A stretch of 64,000 nt of DNA from Planctomyces sp. (GTDB taxonomy: Bacteria > Planctomycetota > Planctomycetia > Planctomycetales > Planctomycetaceae), in assembly GCA_019636235.1 (NCBI GenBank), contig JAHBXW010000018.1:1-64000 (forward strand). The letters run 5' to 3'. The notes beneath the pieces are model-generated. The model did not search any database, had not been told where the DNA came from, and saw only the letters and a list, made by a program, of their open reading frames with translations. Below are positions 9,706 through 17,357 of the stretch, in pieces; position 1 is the stretch's first letter, and every line of letters begins with the position of its first letter. A program made the translations under genes and the position numbers.

Positions 9706-10143
9706 ATGCCCTTTACAGAAACACAGCCGGGGGATGAGCGCGTCGGTCCCCGCGAGGGACGCGTGCTGATCGTCTGCGGAGACCTGTTTTTCGGGACGCA
9801 GGTGGCCAGCGTGGTGCGCGAGGCGGGTCTCGATCCGCTGCCGGAGATGCTGGCCGAACGCACGCTGGGACATCTGGCCGATTCCGCGGTGATCGCCGTG
9901 CTGCTTGATCTGGAGACGCGGGGCGTCGATCCGGCGGCGCTGCTGGCGTCGTTGCCGGCGTCCCGACCGCGGGTGGTTGCATTCGGACCGCACGTGCAGA
10001 CGCAACGGCTGGAGGCCGCCCGGGCGGCGGGCTGCGACGCCGTGCTGAGCCGCGGCCAGGTCACGTCGAGCGCGTCCCTGCTGAGGCGCGTGTTGCTGGG
10101 CGAGGACGAACCGTCGTCGTCGCCGGAAACCGAAGACGCTTGA
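9706..10143 (+). CDS. Receiver-like domain protein
   Basis: A 145-residue protein whose core (RVLIVCGDLFFGTQVASVVR, then VIAVLLDLE and RVVAFGPH) follows the alternating strand/helix pattern of a CheY-like receiver. LLDLE sits where the phospho-acceptor Asp would be. The usual acidic pair after strand 1 is replaced by CGD, so phosphorylation is uncertain. It lacks an output domain and ends in a Ser/Glu-rich tail. The start codon lies 3 nt after the MFS stop, so the two are translated from one message; RidA follows closely. A regulatory or sensing role linked to transport is speculation. Confidence 0.6.
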   Translation: MPFTETQPGDERVGPREGRVLIVCGDLFFGTQVASVVREAGLDPLPEMLAERTLGHLADSAVIAVLLDLETRGVDPAALLASLPASRPRVVAFGPHVQTQRLEAARAAGCDAVLSRGQVTSSASLLRRVLLGEDEPSSSPETEDA

Positions 10144-10180
10144 GTTCCAATTGTTCCTCGAAGGAAAGGATGTCGCCGCG

Positions 10181-10645
10181 ATGGGCGCCGAAGCGAAGCT
10201 CGCCGAGTTGAATGTCCAGTTGCCGAAGCCGCCCAAGCCGGCCGGCGTGTACAAGCCGGTCGTGCAGGTCGGCGCGATGTGCTACGTCTCCGGGCATGGG
10301 CCGCTGAGGCCGGACGGCTCGCTGGCCTGCGGCAAGGTGGGCTCGGAGGTTGATGAGCAGCAGGCCTATGAAGCCGCGCGGATCACCGGCCTGGCGATTC
10401 TGGCGACTCTCAAGACGCACCTGGGTTCGCTCGATCGCGTCGTGCGGCTGGTGAAATCGCTGGGCATGGTCAACGCGGTTCCAGAGTTCGAAAACCATCC
10501 CAAGGTCATCAACGGCTACAGCGACCTGATGCGGGAGGTGTTCGGGGAAAACGGCGTCGGCGCCCGCAGCGCCGTGGGCATGGGCTCGCTGCCCGGCAAC
10601 ATCTCCGTGGAAATCGAAGCGATCTTCGAAGTCGTCGGCAGTTGA
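10181..10645 (+). CDS. RidA (YjgF/YER057c/UK114) family protein
   Basis: A 154-residue RidA-type protein. Family members form trimers and hydrolyse reactive enamine/imine intermediates made by PLP enzymes. The sequence has the typical start (AKLAELNVQLPKPPKP) and core elements CYVSGHGPL, a helix containing AILATLKTHLGSLD, and the C-terminal GSLPGNISVEIEAI. The canonical active-site Arg region reads GVGARSAVGMGSLP, which fits the variant subgroup common in planctomycetes and proteobacteria. I chose the ATG at 10181 because AAGGAAAGGA lies just upstream; a TTG 30 nt earlier is less likely. It is probably the last gene of the MFS/receiver-like operon. Confidence 0.85.
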   Translation: MGAEAKLAELNVQLPKPPKPAGVYKPVVQVGAMCYVSGHGPLRPDGSLACGKVGSEVDEQQAYEAARITGLAILATLKTHLGSLDRVVRLVKSLGMVNAVPEFENHPKVINGYSDLMREVFGENGVGARSAVGMGSLPGNISVEIEAIFEVVGS

Positions 10646-11033
10646 ACGCGGCGGCCGATCCCGCGTCGCGGCTGCGAATGGTGGGCTGGTTTTGCCCTCC
10701 CAGTTTTCGCAGGCCGCCCGGTCGATCCGGCCGGACCGGCCCGCTCCCTGATGTCTTGCCGAGGTTGCCCGACTGACGTCGCTCTCCCGATGCGGGCATT
10801 TGCCCCCCGCCCGCACCGGAGCCGCGGGGGATTTCGAGACTGCTCTCCCCGGCCCGCCAGCCCGGGGTAGAATTGCCAGCCCCCACGGGACCGGTTGCGA
10901 CCGGCGCCCGTCGGCCGCGGCAGGATGGAACGGGCGGAGCAGTCGTCTGCGACGCCGACGCGGCCGGACACTCGACGGGATGCGCGACCGGACTCGCCCG
11001 CCCGCCCGCAGTTTCGCGAGGCGTACTGTGTCG
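10646..11033. other. 388-nt intergenic region
   Basis: Very GC-rich. A TAGAAT hexamer at 10868-10873 could be a -10 for the next gene, with an unusually long leader of about 160 nt. No gene or clear terminator seen. Confidence 0.4.
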
Positions 11034-12581
11034 ATGAATCGCTGGAGCCGATTCCTTCGAGGCCGTCCGCTGTCAGGCGCGGTCGCCGCGGGGCTGATTC
11101 TTGCGTCCGCCGCGCCCCTGCCCGCCGACCGGCCGTTTTTTCGTCCGGGCCGTTCGGCCGCCGCGCCGCCGGACACGGGCATCCCGGTGACGCCGGCCGT
11201 CGCGCCGCCTCCATTGACCCTGCCGCATGAAGTTCTGCGGGAAGGCCCCGCGCTGCCCACGCTTCCCGCGCCGGGCCTCGCGCCGTTCTTCGAACCCGAA
11301 AGCCTCACCAACGAAGTGCAGCGGGCCGTCTCCGCGACTGTCATCGCCCGGATCTCCGAGTCGTTCCTGAACCGCTTCATCGCCCATAACGACGTCACGG
11401 CCGGCGGCATCGCCGAATGCGTCCTCGGAGCCGACGTCCGCGGCGAACAGACGACCTCGACCGCGCTCCGCGTCGATCTCCTGCCCTCGGACAGCACGGC
11501 CCGGTTTGAAGTCATCCTGCAGGGCCAGACGCGCAGCCGCACGACGAGCAGCACCCGGCAGGCCTCCGTCGATTCCACCGGCAACCAGAAGTTCGACGTC
11601 CGCAAGCCCATCGACTTCGACGGCTGGCAGTTCATCACCCGGTCTCCCGGCGCGTTCGTCGAATCGACCCAGAAACATCACCAGGCCCGGACCCGCGCCA
11701 CGGCCGTGCCCGTCATTGGTTCGATCGCCGATTCGATCGCGCTGCTCGAAGCGAACCGCCGGCTGCCGATCGCCGAACAGGAGGGAGCCCGCCGCCTGAC
11801 GGAACGGGTGGCCCCGACGTTGAACGAATCGATCGACGAACAATTGGCGAAGGCGAACCGCGCACTGGCGGAGGCCCGCGAACGCACCGGACCGATCGGC
11901 TCAATCCTGCAGCAGGGTCTGCGCTGCCGAACGACCGATGAGGAAGTGCTGGTCGAACTGCAGGTGGGCGCGGCTCCGCCGGCGACGGCCGCGCCGCGAA
12001 TGACGAGTCACGGGGCAGCGCTGCGGATTCACGAATCGGCAATGACGGCCTGGCTGAGCGACACGGGGCTGGCCGGTCAGGAAATCGCGATCTCTGACCT
12101 CGAGAGCTGGCTGGCGACGGTGCGGGGCCGGCTGGGGTTCCGATCCGGTCCGGCTGGGGCTGCCGATCCAGACGAGGCGCCGGCGTTCGGCGCGCCGGCC
12201 GGGGCGACGCTGGTGCTGGCGAGCGAGCGCCCGCTGGCCGTCCGGTTCGACAACGACGAGTTTCAGATCGTGCTGCGGGTCGCCATCCGACCGATCGAGG
12301 GCGCGGAGCTGCCGGGGCAGCGGATCGTGATCGCCTACGCCTGCACGCATGAGGGAGAGGAGGTGCGTCTGCGGCCGTTGCCGGCCAGCGTCAGCGCCGA
12401 GGCGCCAGGGGGATTGATCAACGATGCGCTCGACACGCTGGTGCGGGATCAGATCGAGTCGCGGCTGGAGCCGGTCGTCCTGCCGGCCAGTCTTTCCGCG
12501 CCGGGCGCGCAGGGGGAGGCGCGGCTGTCGTTGGCGGGGTTGAGTCTGCGCGACGGCTGGCTGTCGCTGGATTGGGAGTGA
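11034..12581 (+). CDS. Exported protein of unknown function, possibly planctomycete-specific
   Basis: A 515-residue protein I do not recognise. It begins with a signal peptide (MNRWSRFLRGRPLSGAVAAG..., Ala-rich cleavage region near residue 30) and a Pro-rich linker, so it should act in the periplasm. The body has two similar halves of beta-rich character: residues about 85-290, including a DFDGWQFITRSPGAFVES segment, and about 320-500, including VRFDNDEFQIVLRVAIRPIE. A polar helix lies between them. No enzyme motif is seen. The open frame extends 78 codons upstream but is Arg-rich there, so I start at ATG 11034, where the leader begins. Confidence 0.65.
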   Translation: MNRWSRFLRGRPLSGAVAAGLILASAAPLPADRPFFRPGRSAAAPPDTGIPVTPAVAPPPLTLPHEVLREGPALPTLPAPGLAPFFEPESLTNEVQRAVSATVIARISESFLNRFIAHNDVTAGGIAECVLGADVRGEQTTSTALRVDLLPSDSTARFEVILQGQTRSRTTSSTRQASVDSTGNQKFDVRKPIDFDGWQFITRSPGAFVESTQKHHQARTRATAVPVIGSIADSIALLEANRRLPIAEQEGARRLTERVAPTLNESIDEQLAKANRALAEARERTGPIGSILQQGLRCRTTDEEVLVELQVGAAPPATAAPRMTSHGAALRIHESAMTAWLSDTGLAGQEIAISDLESWLATVRGRLGFRSGPAGAADPDEAPAFGAPAGATLVLASERPLAVRFDNDEFQIVLRVAIRPIEGAELPGQRIVIAYACTHEGEEVRLRPLPASVSAEAPGGLINDALDTLVRDQIESRLEPVVLPASLSAPGAQGEARLSLAGLSLRDGWLSLDWE

Positions 12582-12667
12582 TTGGGCCAGCGTCAGGGGC
12601 GATCTTGCATCGAGCGGTCGGCCTGCGAAGATGCATTGCTGAACACTCGGCGATGTGTGAGGGGGCG

Positions 12668-12994
12668 ATGGTCGATCGACTCGAAAGGCTGGCGCGACTG
12701 ATCCCGGAGGACGTGCTGGTTGCATTCTGCGCTCGCTGGCGTGTGCGGGAGTTGTCGATCTTCGGTTCGGCGCTGCGTGAGGACTTCCGTCCGGACAGCG
12801 ACATCGACGTCCTGGTCTCGTTCGACGATGCGGCGCCCTGGAGTCTGTGGGATCTGACGACGATGCAGGACGAGCTGGGCAGCCTGCTCGGACGGCGTGT
12901 GGATCTTGTGGAGCGGGAAGGCCTGCGGAATCCGTTTCGCCGCGAGCGGATCCTGAACACGCGACAGGTGATCTATGCCGCAGGCGAAGGATGA
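12668..12994 (+). CDS. mntA: MntA-type nucleotidyltransferase antitoxin
   Basis: A 108-residue minimal nucleotidyltransferase. The catalytic signature GSALREDFRPDSDIDVLV fits the GSX10DXD pattern of MntA antitoxins, which inactivate the HEPN partner by transferring AMP to a tyrosine. The third acidic residue is probably in the RRVDLVE strand. An ATG at 12653 is also possible, but GAGG at 12659-12662 sits at a suitable distance only for ATG 12668. The next gene begins 20 nt before this one ends, so the pair is translationally coupled, as expected for type VII toxin-antitoxin modules. Base composition here resembles the neighbouring genes. Confidence 0.85.
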   Translation: MVDRLERLARLIPEDVLVAFCARWRVRELSIFGSALREDFRPDSDIDVLVSFDDAAPWSLWDLTTMQDELGSLLGRRVDLVEREGLRNPFRRERILNTRQVIYAAGEG

Positions 12995-13346
12995 CCGCGC
13001 CGCGCTGTGGGACATGCTGACGGCTGCAAGAGCCGTTGTAAGCTTGGTTGATGGCAAGACTCTCGATAACTACGTCGCAGACTTAATGCTCCGAAGCGCC
13101 GTCGAGCGTCAAGTGGAGATCATTGGGGAAGCCGCACGTCGGGTCTCTCGAGAGTTTCAAGACAAGCATCCCGAGATCCCCTGGCGACCGATCCAAGCGC
13201 AGAGGCAAGTGCTCGCCCATGAATATGGCGAAATCAAGCATGATCGCCTCTGGCGAGTCGCGACCCTTCATGTTGGCGAACTGATAGAACAGTTGCAGCG
13301 ACTCGTGCCAGAGGCCCCGGCTGACGACGTGAACCCGGCATCCTGA
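12975..13346 (+). CDS. hepT: HepT-like HEPN-domain toxin (DUF86)
   Basis: A 123-residue all-helical HEPN ribonuclease. RQVLAHEY at about residues 76-83 matches RX4HXY exactly: Arg and His are the catalytic pair and the Tyr is the AMPylation site used by MntA. The N-terminal helix (DRAALWDMLTAARAVVSLV) and IIGEAARRVS are typical of DUF86. It is less GC-rich than surrounding genes (AACTACGTCGCAGACTTAAT), which suggests acquisition. It overlaps mntA by 20 nt and shares its promoter. Function follows from the family; toxicity here is untested. Confidence 0.88.
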   Translation: MPQAKDDRAALWDMLTAARAVVSLVDGKTLDNYVADLMLRSAVERQVEIIGEAARRVSREFQDKHPEIPWRPIQAQRQVLAHEYGEIKHDRLWRVATLHVGELIEQLQRLVPEAPADDVNPAS

Positions 13347-13411
13347 ATGTTGATCGTCGCCGTCACGAGGCTGTCCGTCGCCGGCTCAGCCGACGCGGGC
13401 CGGCCGCAAGG

Positions 13412-13525
13412 GAGCCGAAATCGGTCATCGGCTACACAGTCCGCGGAGGCAACATCGTCGCCATCAACGTGCTCGCCGATCCGGAACGCGTCCGCGCTCT
13501 GAACCTTCGATTTCCGGGAACATGA
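13412..13525 (+). pseudogene. 3' stub of an ECF sigma factor (SigJ-like)
   Basis: The short frame reads EPKSVIGYTVRGGNIVAINV then LADPERVRALNLRFPGT and ends with TGA at 13523-13525. GYTVRGGxIVAIxVLADPERxRxLxL is the characteristic C-terminal SnoaL-like end of SigJ/ECF41-type sigma factors. There is no start codon and no sigma-2 or sigma-4 region upstream, where the HepT gene ends. It is therefore a leftover 3' fragment, probably cut when the toxin-antitoxin pair was inserted or by deletion. The family match is strong; the cause is inference. Confidence 0.7.
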
Positions 13526-13636
13526 CGCAACGGAAGCCGTGCAGCTGCTGCACCCGCGGCATTGCCGGCTTTGCGCCCGGTTATGGGACGAATCCCGCGA
13601 ATTCGACGTCAGCCCAACAGGTCGCGGGCGCGGATG

Positions 13637-15943
13637 TCACCCCTTCTGGAACGTCAATTTCGTCCCCTGCTGCAGCGGCGAGAAGTCCAGCGAGCCGTCA
13701 GACTTCAGGTTGATCTCGCTGAGCATCACGCCGCCGGAATCCGGCTGCATGACGAGATTGTTCCCCCGCACCACGTAGGCGCCGGAGACCGTCTGCGGCT
13801 GGCCGTCCTTCGAGTACGACCATTGGAACGTGCCGTCGGCGCCCAGCGTCAGTGAGAACTGGCCGCTGGCGTCCTGCGCAGTCCACGCGCCTTCCAGCTG
13901 GTCCATCGGCCAGGCCGGCGCTTTGACGCTGTCCGCCGTCTCCTGCGCAGCGGCCGGATTGGCGGCGGCCGCCGCGGCGGCGGGCGGCTCGTACATCTTG
14001 ATCAGGTCGGCCGTCAGCTGGTCCTTCGGCTGGAGTTGGGCCACGGCCTTGAGCAGCGCCAGCGCGTCCTCCTGATGCCCGGCCGTCATGTAGTGGTAGG
14101 CCAGCAGGAACCGCACATCCGCCGCCTGCGCATCGGCCTTCACCGCCGCTTCGAGCTTCCGGAGCTGTGCGGTGTACACGTCCGGCTTGTCGTACAGGCT
14201 GATGAGCGTCGTCCAGTCCATCCCCGGACCGGCGGCGAGCACCGCGTGGATCACAGCCGCCGACTCGCGAAAACGGCCCAGCGCGAACAGGCACAGGCTG
14301 CGGAACTCGTTGATCGCGGCGTCCCGCGGCGCGGCCTGCAGCGCCTGATCCGTCAGCGACAGCGCCTCGTCGAACTGCTCCTGGTGAAACGCCGCCCGCG
14401 CCTGATTGAACGTGGCCGTCAGCGGGTCCGTCGCGGCTGAAGCGTCGTCGCTCCCGGAATCGGCGGACGCGGAATCGTCCGGCGGCTGCATCGTGGAGGG
14501 ATCGCCGACGACCGGCTCGGCGTACGACACGGCCGTGCCGCCGTCGTAATAGGGGTTGTAGTACCCGCTCACGCCGAACAGCGTGTTGACGGCGCTGATG
14601 CCCCACATCGTCGCGCCGAACGCCATTGCCGCGGGATACGTGTCCCACAAGTAGTCCCAGCGGCCGTTCCCCCAGGTCGGCGCGTAGCCGTTGTACCAGC
14701 CGCCCCAGTTGCGGGACCAATGACCGGCCGGCCCCGAGTAGCCCGCCCAGCCAAACGCGCCGTTCGGGCCGATCGCACCCCCATGACCCCAGACGTTCCC
14801 GTTCGGCCCCCAGCCGATCGTGTGGCCCCAGGCCCCGTTCGGACCGACGCCGGTCGAATGTCCCCAGTGTCCGCCGTTCGGTCCCCAGGCGCCGGTGTGG
14901 CCCCAGTAGCCGTTCGGCCCCCAGAACCCCACGTGGTTGATCTCGCCCCCGTTCGGACCTTCCCATTGCTGGTGATGCCAGCCGCTGTCCCCCCAGTGAT
15001 CGTCAAAGCGGTTGGACAGATCGTTCGTGCGCTGGGGAATCGACCCCTTCTGCCCCGGCGTCCATCCCGATCCGCCCCCCGCGGCCCCGCCCCCGGGACG
15101 GGAATCGGCCCCGGGCAGTCGCGTTCCAGAACCCCCGGCTCCAGGACGGGCCGGCCCCAGCCCCGGCAGCGACGCCGTATTGCCCCCAGGTCCTCGGCCA
15201 TCCAGCCCGGGAAAATTCTCCGGCCGATGCCCGCCGATGCCTGGAGTCTGGCCCGGCAGATTCAACGAGGAACGGCCGCCGTCTCCGCCCAGGCCAAACC
15301 GTCCCGCTCCATCGCCTCCCAGACCGAAACGCCCGCCGCCATCGTCCCCGAGACCAAAGCGGCCGGCGTCGCCGCCCCCCGCCCCGAGTCCGCCGCCGGG
15401 CGTGAGATCCCCGCGCGTGATCCCGCCATCGGCACTCAATTGCGGGCGCGAGCCGATCTGCAGTCCGCCGGCTCCCTGGCCGGGCGTGTGCAGAATGTTC
15501 GGTCGCTGCGACCCGCCTCCCAGGCCGCCCCCTGGACCCAGCCCGCCGCCCCCCAATCCGCCCGGACCGAGGCGACCGCTCCCGCCCTGTCCGCCAAGTC
15601 CACCGCCACCCCGATTGCCGCCGCCCAGCCCACCGCCGCCGAGGTTTCCGCCACCCAGCCCACCGCCGCCACCGAATCCTCCGCCGCTGGGGCGCGTCAT
15701 CGCGGGAGAGGGACCCGGTCGAAACCCGCCGCCCGACAGACCTCCCCCTCCCATCCCGCCGCCGAAGCCGCCTCCGCCGCCAAATCCACCGCCGCCGAAG
15801 CCGCCCCCGCCATGGAACCCGCCGCCCCCCAGCCCGCCGCCGCCGAGGCCCCCGCCCCCAAACCCGCGCGCGAATGCCGGACCGCCCGACAGCGCGACCG
15901 TCACCAGACCCACCACTGCCGAATGCCACACGGGGCGTATCAT
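13637..15943 (-). CDS. Glycine-rich exported protein with WGPNG repeats and TPR-like domain
   Basis: A 768-residue exported protein. After a signal peptide (MIRPVWHSAVVGLVTVALSG, cleavage near AFA) come about 240 residues dominated by GGGG(L/F)GGG and G-D-G-G repeats. Next is a Trp/His-rich block with six GPNG units (FWGPNGYWGHTGAWGPNGGH and so on, about 328-400) and a segment NTLFGVSGYYNPYYDGG. A TPR-like helical domain follows (about 500-650, FDEALSLTDQALQAAPRD), then a beta-rich C-terminal domain (about 680-768, LEGAWTAQDASGQFSLTLGA). The layout suggests a surface or periplasmic scaffold, but no function is known to me. The ATG at 15943 starts the leader; it is a monocistronic minus-strand gene. 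Confidence 0.75.
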   Translation of the reverse strand: MIRPVWHSAVVGLVTVALSGGPAFARGFGGGGLGGGGLGGGGFHGGGGFGGGGFGGGGGFGGGMGGGGLSGGGFRPGPSPAMTRPSGGGFGGGGGLGGGNLGGGGLGGGNRGGGGLGGQGGSGRLGPGGLGGGGLGPGGGLGGGSQRPNILHTPGQGAGGLQIGSRPQLSADGGITRGDLTPGGGLGAGGGDAGRFGLGDDGGGRFGLGGDGAGRFGLGGDGGRSSLNLPGQTPGIGGHRPENFPGLDGRGPGGNTASLPGLGPARPGAGGSGTRLPGADSRPGGGAAGGGSGWTPGQKGSIPQRTNDLSNRFDDHWGDSGWHHQQWEGPNGGEINHVGFWGPNGYWGHTGAWGPNGGHWGHSTGVGPNGAWGHTIGWGPNGNVWGHGGAIGPNGAFGWAGYSGPAGHWSRNWGGWYNGYAPTWGNGRWDYLWDTYPAAMAFGATMWGISAVNTLFGVSGYYNPYYDGGTAVSYAEPVVGDPSTMQPPDDSASADSGSDDASAATDPLTATFNQARAAFHQEQFDEALSLTDQALQAAPRDAAINEFRSLCLFALGRFRESAAVIHAVLAAGPGMDWTTLISLYDKPDVYTAQLRKLEAAVKADAQAADVRFLLAYHYMTAGHQEDALALLKAVAQLQPKDQLTADLIKMYEPPAAAAAAANPAAAQETADSVKAPAWPMDQLEGAWTAQDASGQFSLTLGADGTFQWSYSKDGQPQTVSGAYVVRGNNLVMQPDSGGVMLSEINLKSDGSLDFSPLQQGTKLTFQKG

Positions 15944-16012
15944 GGAAGTTCCCCACCGAGACCTGAGAATGTTCAAAACCTCATCCGGCGCGCGGACCAC
16001 TGATGTCCGTCC

Positions 16013-16939
16013 TCAGCGCGCCGCCGCCTCCCGGACCGGCGCGGGCGGCTGCCGCACGACCCGGTTCGAAAAACCGGGCAGGCTCTCGCCATCGACGACC
16101 CGTTCGCTCTGAGTGATCACCAGCGCATCGCCGCCATCCCGCTGATACGTCACGGTGGCCGCCTGCCGCGAACCGTCGGAGTCCACGCCGTTCAGCCGCA
16201 GCGACCAGGCGCCGTCGTCCGCGGCCGACCACCAGCCGTCCGCCGACCCGCCGTCGGAGCTGAACACCCACGACCGGAACTGACCCCGCTCCGCGTCCCA
16301 CCCGATGCGATGCGTTCCCGCCAGCGCTTCGCCGGTCGGCTGCCGGGCCGAAAACTCGCCGATCAGGAAGCTGCCGTCGTTCGACCAAGCCCAGTTCGTG
16401 TCGACGACCGAACCATGCGATTCCTGACGCCAATGACCCGTCAGCCAGCCCAGCGCCGGCTGCAGCCGATCGTGCGGCGACACGACAGGCGCCGCCAGCT
16501 CCCGCACGCTGGCCAGCAGCCAGGTCCCGTCCGTCTGCCGGACGTGCGTCGCCGTGTACCGCTGCAGCGTGGCCGGGCCCTCGGCCTGGGGTCGAAACAC
16601 GGTCAGTCCGTCCTCCACGACGACGCCGGCGGCGATCGGGCGGATGGAGAACACATCGATGGACAATGTGCCCGGGGGCGTGGCGGAGAACACGGCCGCG
16701 AACTCGTTGGAGATCGCTTCCCGTCCATGGAACACGACGCCCGTCGCGTCCACGTATTCGGCCTCGGGAGTGAACAGCCCGGCCAGGGTTTTGATGTCCC
16801 GCGCCGCGTACGATTTTTCGAACTGCTCGGCGGACTTGCGGATCGCGGCCTGCAGATCGTCCGGGGAGGCTTCAGCGCCGAGGGCGCACGCCGACGTGAG
16901 AAGCCACCCGATGACCACGGGAAGGCAGAGTCGCACCAT
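16013..16939 (-). CDS. Exported NTF2-like protein (SgcJ/EcaC, DUF4440 type)
   Basis: A 308-residue protein with a signal peptide (VRLCLPVVIGWLLTSACALG). Its first domain (about 25-145) is a SnoaL/NTF2-like fold of the SgcJ/EcaC family: IRKSAEQFEKSYAARDIKTL, LFTPEAEYVDATG, FHGREAI and YTATHVRQTDGTWLLASVRE. The second half (about 155-300) is a beta-rich lipocalin-like region (GWLTGHWRQESHGSVVDTNW, IGEFSA) often fused to this domain in planctomycetes. Such proteins may bind or isomerise small ligands; no active-site claim can be made. The start at 16939 follows a GAGGA. It lies 69 nt upstream of the Gly-rich gene on the same strand, so the two could be co-transcribed. Confidence 0.78.
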   Translation of the reverse strand: MVRLCLPVVIGWLLTSACALGAEASPDDLQAAIRKSAEQFEKSYAARDIKTLAGLFTPEAEYVDATGVVFHGREAISNEFAAVFSATPPGTLSIDVFSIRPIAAGVVVEDGLTVFRPQAEGPATLQRYTATHVRQTDGTWLLASVRELAAPVVSPHDRLQPALGWLTGHWRQESHGSVVDTNWAWSNDGSFLIGEFSARQPTGEALAGTHRIGWDAERGQFRSWVFSSDGGSADGWWSAADDGAWSLRLNGVDSDGSRQAATVTYQRDGGDALVITQSERVVDGESLPGFSNRVVRQPPAPVREAAAR

Positions 16940-17357
16940 GACCGAAATCCTCGAATGAGGGACAAAGAGAGCCCCCCAGACTCTACCCGTCACGATCGAA
17001 GATTTTCCAGCGTGCGCCCCCGGCCGGTTTCTGGCCATCGCGGCGGAACGGATGCGCCGCCGAGAGTCGAACGCATGGCGGTTCGGGGACGGCCTTCCGC
17101 CGGGCCGGAGATTGCAAACCGTGCGACCGAGTCGGGACTGTTCCCATCACCCGGCGATTGTCAGATCACCCTCAGGGATGAACAAACTCTTCCGGATGCC
17201 GGCGAATGTAAGGGTCGACCGCATCGGGAAGGTCCCGGAATTCATCCTGGAACCTGCTGTCCAGCGGCCCCAACGGCGAACGACCAGCGCACAGCCATCG
17301 CTGCGGCGCTGCCGCATCAAGCGCGACAGATGCCGTGAGACCGCGCCTCTGGAACGC
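16940..17357. other. 418-nt intergenic region with a coding-like remnant
   Basis: It lies between two minus-strand genes. The left half shows nothing. The right half (17172-17357) holds a start-less protein-like frame on the minus strand, listed separately. Confidence 0.5.
17172..17357 (-). pseudogene. Start-less coding remnant directly after the DUF1552 stop codon
   Basis: Reading on in the same frame past the DUF1552 TGA gives 61 codons to a TGA at 17172-17174. The end is strikingly protein-like: PLDSRFQDEFRDLPDAVDPY then IRRHPEEFVHP. There is no ATG or GTG, and only a mid-frame TTG (TTG GGG CCG CTG). It could be the 3' end of a decayed gene or a very short TTG-start peptide of 33 residues. 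I do not recognise a family. Confidence 0.35.

Noticed and set aside
7876-10254. A 792-codon frame on the minus strand opposite the MFS and following genes
   Set aside because: Composition is Arg/Gln/His-rich with no domain, and the plus-strand MFS, receiver-like and RidA genes explain the region. It is a GC-rich shadow.
12572-12667. A longer N-terminus for mntA starting at 12572 or 12653
   Set aside because: The extra sequence overlaps the preceding gene's end and is Arg/Ile mixed without family likeness; the GAGG fits only ATG 12668.
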